From: an uncultured Paracoccaceae bacterium
GTDB lineage: Bacteria; Pseudomonadota; Alphaproteobacteria; Rhodobacterales; Rhodobacteraceae
Assembly: GCA_947498985.1 (NCBI GenBank)
Contig: CANMMF010000010.1
Span: forward strand, 1-64,000
Direction of reading: 5' to 3'
Length of the DNA stretch: 64,000 nt
This document shows positions 40,850 through 49,343 of the stretch, one piece after another. The position numbers and the translations under genes are program-made. Position 1 is the stretch's first letter. Each line of letters begins with the position of its first letter. The notes below the pieces were generated by a model. That model was not told the DNA's origin, did no database searches, and saw only the letters and a list, made by a program, of their open reading frames with translations.

Positions 40850-43144
40850 CTAGATGTCCATGCGGATCATCAGGGTGACATCGCCAAGCACGTCCTCCGG
40901 CCAGACCACTTCCACGTGGTCCTGCCCTGCCCCCTGCCGTGTCTGGGTGTAGGGCATGTGGTTGCGAGTCGTGTTGTTGGTCGCGCGCAGGCGCGAGCGG
41001 GTCACGCAGCTTTCGACCTCCATCGCGTAGGCGCTGAACGGCAGCCTGTTCTCTGTGTCGATATCCCAGACCTGGCTGTGGCTGTTCTGCGAGTGGCGCA
41101 CCAGGAGCGGGTTCTCGGAGCCGTTCTCGATATTGTTGTAGGTGTTGCCGCTCACAAACACGTTCTTCATCTTGCTCAGATCGAGCGGCGCAAACGAGGT
41201 GTCGACCCGCTCGGCCCGGTTGATCGTGCCGCCCACGCAGCGGAACGTGTTGCCGGAGATGTTCAGCCCGTTGATATTGTGCCCGGTGCCGTAGGGCTTC
41301 GCGACGATGAAGCTGAACCACGGCGCCACGTTCGAGCACAAAAAGACGTTGTTGGTGATCGAGAGCCCGGCAAAGCCGAAGCCGCCGCCGGTGGTGTTGG
41401 GCTCGGGCTCGCGCTCGTTGGTCCACTCGATATGGCAGTTGTCCACATAGTTGTTGGAGATCTGCGTGTTGCAGGCCTTGAGCGCGATCACGATGCCGGC
41501 GCTGCGGATTCCGTTTGTAGCGCTGTCGCCCTGAAAGAAGTGGTTGCCGCTGATCACGCCATGCGCGCCGCTGACCACCGCGAAATGCCGGAACTGGCTG
41601 GCACGGTTGTTGCGCAGCTTCACGTCATTGGCGTTGGTGTTGATCGCCACCGACACCCGGTTCTGCGTCAGCACACCGCCTTCGTAGCTGATGAACTGGT
41701 TGTGGTCGCACAAAAGCCCCTGGCAGCCATCTCCGATCGAGGTGATGCCGCGATGCCCGGGGCGGTTGAAGACGCAGTTGCGGATTACGTTGACCGTGCC
41801 CAGCGGCGCCAGCATCACACCCGAGGCCTGCTCGGAGCACTGGAACTCCACATCGTCGATCTCGAACACGTTGAGCCGGTCGAAGCCGCTGAAATCCAGC
41901 AGATACTTGAAACGCGTGAAATTGTAGACCTGCGTGCCCTCGGCATCCGACAGCGGCTGGCTTAGGGTGATCTCCTGCGCGCCGACATTCTTGGACCTTA
42001 CGTAAATCTCGCGCCCGACACCGGGGGCCTCGATCAGACTGCCCACGGGGATGTTGGCGATGTTGGTCACATTGGTCAGCCGCCACTGGTTGCTCGCGGA
42101 GTAGCTCGCCTGGCTGGTGACGGTTGTGGGCGCCCAGTTGCCGGTATCCTCGGCGCGTAACTGACCGTTGCGGATGACCCGGCGCTGCGCATAGGTCGTG
42201 CGATTGGGCACAATCGCCTGCACGTCGATCGGCGCGGTGACCGATACGCGCCGCCCCCCCAGATCGAGGCTTTCGTGATCGGCATTGTTCAGCAGCGACT
42301 GCACCGCCTTCTTGAACGCAAGCTCCTCGTCGCCGCCAAACGCGTCGATATAGGTGGGCAGGCTGAAATCCTTGGTCAGCGACAGGATCGCCGCCGTCGG
42401 CATCGTGACCGTGCCCTCGAACTGCACGCGGCTGTTGATCTCGACCGACTGATCGAGCCGGTAGGTGCCTTTGGAGACCAGCACGCGCCGCCCGTCGGCC
42501 GCCTGATCGGCCGCCTCGAACGCCGCGCTGTCATCGGTGCTGCCATCGCCCACAGCGCCGTAGTCGCGCACATCGACCCAGTTCATCATGTCGGCGTGGA
42601 ACACGTCGCTGACATCCTCGATCCGGATATCGTCGATGCGCACGATGCCGCCATTGGGGCCGGTCAGCTCAACGCCGAAATGGCCATAGACCGGCTCGGT
42701 GCCCCAGACCATGTCGACGCCGCCGCGATTGCCGGGGCCGACAATGGCGCTGATCTCGACCACCTCGCCATAGGTGGTAAGGGTCTGCAGCCCGGCAAAC
42801 CCGGTCAGGCCGGTCACTTCGGTGTTGTTGGCGCGCCCGGCCCAGCCCGAAATGCGCACCCCCGGCAGCGACCCGGCAACAACCTTGACCCGCGCGGTGA
42901 TCCGCAGATAGCAGCCCGGCAAAAGCGGTGTCTCACCCATGAAGCGCACGCGCTGGGTGCCGATGGTCTTCTGGACCTCAAGGCAGCCGCCGAAATCCTG
43001 ATCCGCCGGAACAAAGGCCGCCGTGGCGAAATTCGCATAGGTCGCCGAGCCCGGAGTGCCATCGCCACGCGACCATTGGCCAAGCGTGTCGCCCGAAAAG
43101 GCCGGCGGCATGAAGACCACGCCATCGGTTATCGCCTTGTTCAT
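40850..43144 (-). CDS. Right-handed beta-helix protein (pectate-lyase-like superfamily)
   Basis: 764-residue protein. An N-terminal beta-sandwich-like region (about 1-185) leads to 'WVDVRDYGAVGDGSTDDSAAFEAADQAADGRRVLVSKGTYRL' (about 188-230), the hallmark of glycosyl-hydrolase-28-related or Pectate_lyase_3 proteins, then a long parallel beta-helix with repeated Asn-rich turns ('NTQISNNYVDNC', 'NINGLNISGNTFRC', 'MKNVFVSGNTYNNI'). No signal peptide is visible. Proteins of this kind include polysaccharide lyases, epimerases and phage tail spikes. With no capsule or phage genes adjacent, the substrate is unknown. It is the largest unknown in the central region. Confidence 0.85.
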   Translation of the reverse strand: MNKAITDGVVFMPPAFSGDTLGQWSRGDGTPGSATYANFATAAFVPADQDFGGCLEVQKTIGTQRVRFMGETPLLPGCYLRITARVKVVAGSLPGVRISGWAGRANNTEVTGLTGFAGLQTLTTYGEVVEISAIVGPGNRGGVDMVWGTEPVYGHFGVELTGPNGGIVRIDDIRIEDVSDVFHADMMNWVDVRDYGAVGDGSTDDSAAFEAADQAADGRRVLVSKGTYRLDQSVEINSRVQFEGTVTMPTAAILSLTKDFSLPTYIDAFGGDEELAFKKAVQSLLNNADHESLDLGGRRVSVTAPIDVQAIVPNRTTYAQRRVIRNGQLRAEDTGNWAPTTVTSQASYSASNQWRLTNVTNIANIPVGSLIEAPGVGREIYVRSKNVGAQEITLSQPLSDAEGTQVYNFTRFKYLLDFSGFDRLNVFEIDDVEFQCSEQASGVMLAPLGTVNVIRNCVFNRPGHRGITSIGDGCQGLLCDHNQFISYEGGVLTQNRVSVAINTNANDVKLRNNRASQFRHFAVVSGAHGVISGNHFFQGDSATNGIRSAGIVIALKACNTQISNNYVDNCHIEWTNEREPEPNTTGGGFGFAGLSITNNVFLCSNVAPWFSFIVAKPYGTGHNINGLNISGNTFRCVGGTINRAERVDTSFAPLDLSKMKNVFVSGNTYNNIENGSENPLLVRHSQNSHSQVWDIDTENRLPFSAYAMEVESCVTRSRLRATNNTTRNHMPYTQTRQGAGQDHVEVVWPEDVLGDVTLMIRMDI

Positions 43145-43290
43145 TCTGATCCCTTTCCTGAACCCGGGGGGCCACCGCGCCCCGCTCGGGAAAGGGAAGT
43201 ATCAACGAGGCCTTAACGCGATCTCACGCCAGCGTTCGGGCGTGTTGCGCGGGGCTCAGGGGGCATTGCCGCCATGGCAGCCCGATCCGG

Positions 43291-43701
43291 TCAGGCACTC
43301 ATCTCGGGCGCGGGCAACACCTGCACCGCCGCGATGCGCCAATTGCCGTCCTGTTCGACCATCATGTAATCGAGCACGAAGAACTGCCCCTCCGCATCGC
43401 TTACAATCACCTTTTGCCAGAGCGCTCCGCCGATCTCGCGCAGCTCGCCAAAGCGCACATCCCCGGGCCGCCAGACCATCGGATAGCCATTGCGCACCAT
43501 CGCGCCGAAATTCTCCGGCGTGCGGAACATCGACTGGATGTTGGGCGCGGCAAAGGTGAAGGCGGTGACAAAATCATCCATCAGGAAAGCGTCGATCTGG
43601 CTCTGGATCGTGCCTTGGATGGCGGCATTGGGGGCCTCGTCGGCGCTGGCCGCGCCCCAAAGCATCACCCCTGCCACAAGTCCCAGTATCGTCGTGCGCA
43701 T
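43291..43701 (-). CDS. DUF4864 secreted protein
   Basis: 136 residues with a signal peptide (about 1-21, 'ILGLVAGVMLWGAASA'). The DUF4864 pattern, 'IQGTIQSQIDAFLMDDFVTAFTFAAPNIQSMFRTPENFGAMVRNGYPMVWRP', is plain, with 'VLDYMMVEQDGNWRIAAVQVL' at the end. NTF2-like fold expected. Function unknown. It stands alone between the beta-helix gene and the TfoX-like gene. Confidence 0.88.
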   Translation of the reverse strand: MRTTILGLVAGVMLWGAASADEAPNAAIQGTIQSQIDAFLMDDFVTAFTFAAPNIQSMFRTPENFGAMVRNGYPMVWRPGDVRFGELREIGGALWQKVIVSDAEGQFFVLDYMMVEQDGNWRIAAVQVLPAPEMSA

Positions 43702-43761
43702 GGCTCTCGCCCCCCTCTGATCACGTCAAAGGTAAGCCACGCGCGGTGCGCGTCAAAAGTT

Positions 43762-44100
43762 TCAGCCCTTGCGCCGCGTCGGTTTCGGCTTCAGCCCGCG
43801 TGCAAACGCGACCGAGCTGGCAAAGAGCGCCTCAAGCCGCGGCACGTCCGCCACAACCCCGCCCGGCACACGCACGTAACCGCGCATCACGGCACCGTAT
43901 TGCCGGACCTCGCTGGGGCCATGTTCGGCCTCGAACGCCGCGCGGTCGGGCTCCGGGAGCCGCAGGCAAAACGTGTCGTCATCTGCAATGAACGCAAACA
44001 TGTTGCCGTTGACCGCGGTGTAGGGCGTCTTCTGGCCCTTCACCGCGATCCCGTCATGTGCCGCCGCAAGCGCGCGAAACCGGTCGAGAACCTCCGCCAT
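43762..44100 (-). CDS. TfoX N-terminal-domain-like protein
   Basis: 112-residue soluble protein. The segment 'YTAVNGNMFAFIADDDTFCLRLPEPDRAAFEAEHGPSEVRQYGAVMRGYVRVP' resembles the TfoX/Sxy N-terminal domain or YjbR-type fold; the C-terminus is basic ('GLKPKPTRRKG'). A role in DNA uptake regulation, as for Sxy, cannot be assumed for these short versions. It lies 31 bp downstream of the lysS stop... that is, between lysS and DUF4864 in the same direction. Confidence 0.7.
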   Translation of the reverse strand: MAEVLDRFRALAAAHDGIAVKGQKTPYTAVNGNMFAFIADDDTFCLRLPEPDRAAFEAEHGPSEVRQYGAVMRGYVRVPGGVVADVPRLEALFASSVAFARGLKPKPTRRKG

Positions 44101-44131
44101 CCCGCAAGCCTGCGCCCGCGTCGCGCGCCCG

Positions 44132-45709
44132 TCAACCCAGCTCGCCCGCCAGTGCCTTTTCGATCAGCGCAACCGTTTCCCCGACCCCGTAGAGCGCGAT
44201 GAACCCGCCGAACCGCGGCCCCTGGCTTTGGCCCAGCAGCACCTCGTAGAGCGCGCGGAACCAGTCGCGCAGCGGATCGAACCCATGCTCCTTGCCGACG
44301 GCAAAGACGATGGTCTGCAGCGCCTCGTCCTCGACCGGCCCCTCGAAGCCGCGCAACCGCTCCGCCAGATCCTCCATCGCCGCGCGCTCATGCGGCTCCG
44401 GTGCCCGGAACGTCTTGGAGGGCTTCACGAAATCCTCGTAATACTTCACCGCATACCCCGCCGCCGCGTCGAGATCCGGATGGCTCTGCGGGGTCGCATC
44501 CGGCGCATAACGCCGGATAAAGCCCCACATCGCGTCCTTGTCTTCGGCCCCCGCCGCGCTGGCGAGGTTCAGCAGCATCGAGAACGGCACCACCATCCGG
44601 CTTTCCGGCGGCTGCCCGTTATGGATGTGATAGACCGGGTTGCCCACCTGCTGTGCCACATCCTGCCCGGGATAGGCGCGCAATTGCTGGTGATATTCGT
44701 CCACCGCCTTGGGGATCACGTCAAAATGCAACCGCTTGGCGGTCTTGGGCTTCTGATACATGAAATAGGACAGGCTCTCGGTGCTGGCATAGCTCAGCCA
44801 TTCGTCGATCGAAATGCCGTTGCCGCTCGACTTGGAGATCTTCTGCCCACCCTCATCGAGGAAAAGCTCATAAGTGAAATGCTCCGGCGGGCGCACGCCC
44901 AGCGTCCGGCAAATACCGTCATAGATCGGCGTGTTTGTGCTGTGATCCTTGCCATACATCTCGAAATCGACGCCAAGCGCCGCCCAGCGCGCACCGAAAT
45001 CGGGCTTCCATTGCAGCTTCACATGCCCGCCGGTAACCGGCAGCGTCCATTCCCGCCCGTCCTCGTCATCAAAGGTGATCTCGCCCTTCGCCGCATCCAC
45101 ATGCTTCATCGGCACGTAAAGCACGCGCCCGGTCTCCGGATGCAGCGGCAGGAAGATGGAATAGGTCTGCCGCCGCTCCTCGCGCAGCGACTTCAGCATG
45201 ATCTTCATCAGATCGTCATAGCGCTCTGCGCAGCGCAGCAGGATCTCGTCAAACCGCCCGGAGCCGTAGAACTCGGTGGCCGAGATGAACTCGTAGTCGA
45301 ACCCGAACGTGTCGAGGAACCGGCGCAGCATGGCGTTGTTGTGATGGCCAAAGCTCTCATGCGTGCCAAACGGATCCGGCACGGAGGTCAGCGGCTTTTG
45401 CAGATGATCCGCCAGCGCGGCCTGATCGGGCACGTTGCCCGGCACCTTGCGCATACCGTCCAGATCGTCGGAAAAGCAGATGAGCTTGGTGGGAATGTCG
45501 CTGATCTGCTCGAGGGCGCGGCGGATCATCGTGGTGCGCAACACCTCTCCGAACGTGCCGATATGCGGCAGGCCCGACGGGCCGTAGCCGGTTTCGAACA
45601 GCACATAGCCTTTGTCCGGCGGCGCCTTTTCATACCGTTTCAGCACCCGGCGCGCCTCTTCGAAAGGCCAGGCCTTGGCGGTCATCGCCGCGTCGCTGAA
45701 GTCGGACAT
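44132..45709 (-). CDS. lysS: Lysyl-tRNA synthetase, class I
   Basis: 525-residue class I LysRS, the archaeal-type enzyme that many alphaproteobacteria use in place of class II. The HIGH-like motif is '[15 protein letters not shown]' (about 39-53) and the KMSKS-like motif '[16 protein letters not shown]'. The ATG at 45709 is chosen: the longer upstream frame is antisense to the TerB gene. It is divergent from TerB. The gene is essential unless a class II copy exists elsewhere. Confidence 0.95.
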   Translation of the reverse strand: MSDFSDAAMTAKAWPFEEARRVLKRYEKAPPDKGYVLFETGYGPSGLPHIGTFGEVLRTTMIRRALEQISDIPTKLICFSDDLDGMRKVPGNVPDQAALADHLQKPLTSVPDPFGTHESFGHHNNAMLRRFLDTFGFDYEFISATEFYGSGRFDEILLRCAERYDDLMKIMLKSLREERRQTYSIFLPLHPETGRVLYVPMKHVDAAKGEITFDDEDGREWTLPVTGGHVKLQWKPDFGARWAALGVDFEMYGKDHSTNTPIYDGICRTLGVRPPEHFTYELFLDEGGQKISKSSGNGISIDEWLSYASTESLSYFMYQKPKTAKRLHFDVIPKAVDEYHQQLRAYPGQDVAQQVGNPVYHIHNGQPPESRMVVPFSMLLNLASAAGAEDKDAMWGFIRRYAPDATPQSHPDLDAAAGYAVKYYEDFVKPSKTFRAPEPHERAAMEDLAERLRGFEGPVEDEALQTIVFAVGKEHGFDPLRDWFRALYEVLLGQSQGPRFGGFIALYGVGETVALIEKALAGELG

Positions 45710-45815
45710 CTCACTGTCTCCTGATGCAGGTTGCGCGCGCTTCCTATTGCCCCCCGGGGGTGCCGTCAATAAATTGACCCCGAGCGAGACCCCTCGAGCC
45801 CGAAAGGCCCCCCTC

Positions 45816-46238
45816 ATGTCCGACACCGCCCACCCGCTCAGCGCGCAGGATTGCCTCGTGACGCTGATGATCGCCGTTTCGGCCTCGGACGAGGATCTGC
45901 GCACCGCAGAACTGGTCGAGATCGATTCGGCTGTGAACAATCTTCCAATTTTCGCTAAATACGACGCAGATCGTGTACGGACGATGGCCTCTCTGGTGTT
46001 TGACCTCTTCGAACAGGAAGACGGTCTCGATGCGCTTTTTGGTCTGGTGCGGGACAATCTGCCCGAGCGGCTGCATGAGACGGCCTACGCCCTCTCCTGC
46101 GATGTCGCGGCGGCGGATGGCACCCTGCAAGAGACGGAATTGCGGCTTCTGGAAGAGATTCGCTACGAATTGAACCTCGACCGACTGCACGCCGCCGCAA
46201 TCGAACGGGGCGCGCGCGCGCGTCACATGCGCGCCTGA
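45816..46238 (+). CDS. TerB-family (tellurite-resistance-like) protein
   Basis: 140-residue helical protein. The TerB-like pattern is '[34 protein letters not shown]' and '[37 protein letters not shown]', two acidic metal-binding helices. The ATG at 45816 marks the start of this domain; sequence upstream is antisense of lysS. Stand-alone TerB proteins are common in this group and need not confer tellurite resistance; membrane-stress or metal-sensing roles are suspected. Confidence 0.85.
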   Translation: MSDTAHPLSAQDCLVTLMIAVSASDEDLRTAELVEIDSAVNNLPIFAKYDADRVRTMASLVFDLFEQEDGLDALFGLVRDNLPERLHETAYALSCDVAAADGTLQETELRLLEEIRYELNLDRLHAAAIERGARARHMRA

Positions 46239-46393
46239 ACGCTTCACAATCGAAGCGGTACTTTTTCAATTTGACAGAATTCGTGTTCGGCGGTCGGGAT
46301 TCCCTGACTGTCCATTAGCAAATGTCGGCGTATAGTTTTTATCAGGCTTTTTCTGCCCGTAATAAATAGTTCTGCCAATTCCGAGGGGACATT

Positions 46394-46822
46394 ATGAACC
46401 GCTTTTTTGTTACACTCGTCGGCGTGTGCTTGCTCAGCCTGCTGCCCGTGGTAACCGCTGCCGCACCGCTTGTCGCCAAAGTCGACATTTCGTCGCAAAC
46501 CATGACCGTGATCCACAATGGCAAGGTTGCTTATCAGTGGCCGGTCTCCACCGCCCGGTCCGGTAAATGGACGCCGCGCGGCGCCTGGTCGGCCAAGTGG
46601 CTGTCGCGTCACCACAAGTCGAGCCTTTATAACAACGCGCCGATGCCGTTCTCGATCTTCTTCAATGGCAATTACGCCATACACGGCACCAATCAGATCA
46701 GCCGCCTTGGCCGTCCGGCCTCTGCCGGTTGCGTCCGTCTGCATCCCGACCACGCGGCGGTGCTGTTCCGCCTGACCCAGCAAGTCGGCAAGAGCAATAT
46801 GAGAGTTGTGATCCAGAACTGA
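46394..46822 (+). CDS. L,D-transpeptidase (YkuD family)
   Basis: 142 residues with a signal peptide (about 1-23). The catalytic motif is complete: H97 in 'YAIHGTN' and C113 in 'RPASAGCVRLHPDH'. The protein is short, being only the YkuD domain. Expected to form 3-3 cross-links in peptidoglycan or to attach proteins to it in the periplasm. The gene is followed by a clear terminator and preceded by an AT-rich 150-bp region likely to hold its promoter. Confidence 0.93.
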   Translation: MNRFFVTLVGVCLLSLLPVVTAAAPLVAKVDISSQTMTVIHNGKVAYQWPVSTARSGKWTPRGAWSAKWLSRHHKSSLYNNAPMPFSIFFNGNYAIHGTNQISRLGRPASAGCVRLHPDHAAVLFRLTQQVGKSNMRVVIQN

Positions 46823-46847
46823 GTGTTCTGGCGGTACTGAGTGCTAA

Positions 46848-46875
46848 GGGGGTGCGGCCTGGCCGTGCCCCTTTT
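46848..46875 (+). terminator. Rho-independent terminator after the L,D-transpeptidase gene
   Basis: GGGG...CGGCC pairs with GGCCG...CCCC (46848-46871) in an imperfect stem with a short TGG-type loop, directly followed by TTTTT (46872-46876). It lies 25 bases past the stop codon. Confidence 0.8.
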
Positions 46876-46940
46876 TGCTGGCGTGTTGCACCGCCGGGTC
46901 GCAGCGCCGGGCCCTCGCCCGGGTTGACCACCCGCCGATC

Positions 46941-48461
46941 TCAGGTCGGCTCATCCGCGGCATAGAGCACGCCCCAGCGCTCGATCAGCCCCTGTTGCAG
47001 GATCTTGGCGCGCACATTCCACGACGCGCCGCCTTCGGGACGCTCCCGCTGGTTTTTGCTGAGTGCCGCGCGCCGGTCGAAATTCGCCGCAAAGATTGCA
47101 AAGACCAGTTCCGTGCCGTCCGGCAGATCCACAAACCCTGCCAGTCCGCTGACAAAATTCAGCGTCCCGGTCTTGGCATGCACGTCCAGCGGATGATCCT
47201 CGATCACCCGGCGCTTCTTGTCGCGCATGAGAAAGCTTTTCATCAGCGCCTTCAGCCCCGATTCGCGCCGCAACTGCGCCAGAGCGGTCATCATGTCGGC
47301 CGCACTGATGCGGCTGCCCTCGCCCAGCCCGGAGTGATCGACAAACGCCATCGACTGCAGCCCGAAGCGGTCCCTGGCCCAGGCATTCATCGCCTCGGCA
47401 GAGGCTCTGATCGACGCGGGCGGCGCTCCGGTGCGCGCCCGGGTCGCCGACAGACCGACCACTTCGGCGGTTATGTTGGTCGACCATTTCATCATGTCGC
47501 GCAGAATCACCCGCAAGGGCCGGCTTTCATGGCGGGCCACGACGCGCCCCTCGGGCAGGCTCTGCAACGGCGCCGGGGCTTTCAGCACGATGCCGTGTGA
47601 GCGCGCAAATGTCTGGAAGACTTCGCCCGCGTAAAGCTCCGGCTTGCGCACCGGCAACCAGCGCGCGCCGCCATCGCCGAGTGCGCCGCGCGCAACCGAC
47701 CATTCGTCGCGCCCGCCCCGGTCGGCATAGGTATAGACCGGCATGTCGCGCGGCTCGACCCGCATCTTGGCAAATTGCACCGCCGGGCGATACTTCTCGC
47801 TGCGCCCCTCCATGGTGACGTCATAGCCGTTCTGCGCCTTGCGCCATTGGAAATGCACACGGTTGTAGTTGAGGTTCAGGCCGGACAATGCAGGGTTGTA
47901 TCCCACATGGTCGGGTTGCAGCACATCGATGCGGTTGGCATAGGGCAACTCGCCGCCCCAGACATGGAAGCGGCCCTGCACTTCGCGGATGCCCGCCGCC
48001 TTCAGATCGGCCGCCAGACCCGCCAGCGCATCTGTGTCGAGCGTTGGATCTCCGCCCCCGGCCAGGATCAGATCGCCGGAGACGCGCCCGGTGTCGCTCA
48101 CGCTGCCGGTCACGATCACCTGTGTCGCAAAATGGTGCCCCGGCCCCAATGCATCAAGCGCATAGGCCGCGGTCAGGGCCTTGGCGACGCTGGCGGGCGG
48201 CAGGCCTTGGCTTTCCGCGATCCCTTCCAGCTGTTCGCCATCCCTGGCGTTTGCCACCGAATAGCCAATCGGCCCGCCCAGTTTGGCGCGGGCAATCAGG
48301 GTCTCGACCGGCGTGACGCTGCGACGGGCAATCCCGGAGGCGCGCGCCACCGGACGCAACGAGGTTTCAGGGGCCCCGGCGAATACCTGCGCTGCAGGAA
48401 CGGTCGCGGCAAACCCCGCGACACTGCCCAAAAATCTGCGTCTCGAAATACGATTGGTCAT
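46941..48461 (-). CDS. dacB: D-alanyl-D-alanine carboxypeptidase/endopeptidase (PBP4 type)
   Basis: 506-residue class C penicillin-binding protein. It has a twin-arginine-like export signal ('SRRRFLGSVAGFAATVPAAQVFAG'). Catalytic motifs: S91-V-A-K94 in 'LPPASVAKALTAAYALD', S-T-N in 'MMKWSTNITAEVVG', and 'HAKTGTLNFVSGLAGF'. It trims peptidoglycan stem peptides or opens cross-links in the periplasm. The ATG at 48461 is chosen because the signal peptide begins there; upstream in-frame codons have no coding character. It lies near, and convergent with, the L,D-transpeptidase gene, so two cell-wall genes are neighbours. Confidence 0.92.
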   Translation of the reverse strand: MTNRISRRRFLGSVAGFAATVPAAQVFAGAPETSLRPVARASGIARRSVTPVETLIARAKLGGPIGYSVANARDGEQLEGIAESQGLPPASVAKALTAAYALDALGPGHHFATQVIVTGSVSDTGRVSGDLILAGGGDPTLDTDALAGLAADLKAAGIREVQGRFHVWGGELPYANRIDVLQPDHVGYNPALSGLNLNYNRVHFQWRKAQNGYDVTMEGRSEKYRPAVQFAKMRVEPRDMPVYTYADRGGRDEWSVARGALGDGGARWLPVRKPELYAGEVFQTFARSHGIVLKAPAPLQSLPEGRVVARHESRPLRVILRDMMKWSTNITAEVVGLSATRARTGAPPASIRASAEAMNAWARDRFGLQSMAFVDHSGLGEGSRISAADMMTALAQLRRESGLKALMKSFLMRDKKRRVIEDHPLDVHAKTGTLNFVSGLAGFVDLPDGTELVFAIFAANFDRRAALSKNQRERPEGGASWNVRAKILQQGLIERWGVLYAADEPT

Positions 48462-48573
48462 GTCCCGATCTAAGCCAAACCGGCCAGGCCGGGCAACCAG
48501 ATATCCGCGCTCACAGGTCACGTTTTCTCGTGGAACGGGCGGGGTGCGGGTGACGCCTGTACCTTCCGTTGCG

Positions 48574-49203
48574 TCAGGCAGACATTCCACGCCGGCGCAT
48601 CTCGTTCTGCCGTTCTGCCCGCAAATTGGTCGAGCTCAGGCGGATCATCGGCACGTTCACGAAGCACCAGCATGGCGGGCGCATATCGGGCAGCAGATGG
48701 CTTGCCGCCTCGCGCAACCGGTGTCGTCGCAGGATCCGCGCCGCCGGTGCCGTCAACGCGGGCATCCGCTGACCCGGACGCGCCAGCACACCCAGAGGCA
48801 TGCTCCGCGCGATGCCCGTCCAGTTCTCCCACAGATGGAACTGCGCCAGATTGTCCGCCCCCATCAGCCAGACAAAGCGCACGCCGGGATGCGCGTTCAA
48901 CGCCGCAGCCAGCGTCTCGGCGGTGAAACGCGTGCCAATCCGCGCTTCGAAATCGCTTGCGACGATGCGCGGGTGGGTCAGCAATGTCTCTGCCGCGAAA
49001 ATGCGCTCCGGCAGGGGGGCCGGTGGATTGGGCTTCAGCGGATTGCCCGGGCTCACAAGCCAGATCACGTGGGTCAGACCAAACCGGCGCAGCGCGGCGC
49101 GGGAAATGTGCCGATGCCCGCGATGAGGAGGATCGAATGACCCGCCCAAAAGCCCGACCCGCATGCCCGCTCTCAACGGCAGTTGCGTAACCAGCGGTGT
49201 CAC
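48574..49203 (-). CDS. nadD: Nicotinate-nucleotide adenylyltransferase
   Basis: 209-residue nucleotidyltransferase that makes nicotinate adenine dinucleotide from NaMN and ATP in NAD synthesis. '[19 protein letters not shown]' holds the (H/T)xGH ATP-binding motif; '[19 protein letters not shown]' is also typical, and '[13 protein letters not shown]' forms the C-terminal (S/T)S motif region. GTG at 49203 is chosen over the ATG 13 codons downstream because AGGAGGCGCCCC precedes it at proper spacing. The commonly adjacent rsfS and rlmH genes are absent here. Confidence 0.93.
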   Translation of the reverse strand: MTPLVTQLPLRAGMRVGLLGGSFDPPHRGHRHISRAALRRFGLTHVIWLVSPGNPLKPNPPAPLPERIFAAETLLTHPRIVASDFEARIGTRFTAETLAAALNAHPGVRFVWLMGADNLAQFHLWENWTGIARSMPLGVLARPGQRMPALTAPAARILRRHRLREAASHLLPDMRPPCWCFVNVPMIRLSSTNLRAERQNEMRRRGMSA

Positions 49204-49343
49204 GGGGCGCCTCCTGTACTGCACCGGCGCGGTCGCGGACGGCATGGTGCGCCGCAGACACCGGGACGTACCGAGTACCCGTTTGGGCATCCGCCTTCAA
49301 GCGCGCCGGAGAAAGGGCCGTCGCAGCCAAACGGTAACGCCCG

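Noticed and set aside
40850-43144. Prophage tail spike in a prophage region
   Set aside because: The beta-helix fold would allow it, but no other phage genes lie near and the neighbours are ordinary chromosomal genes.
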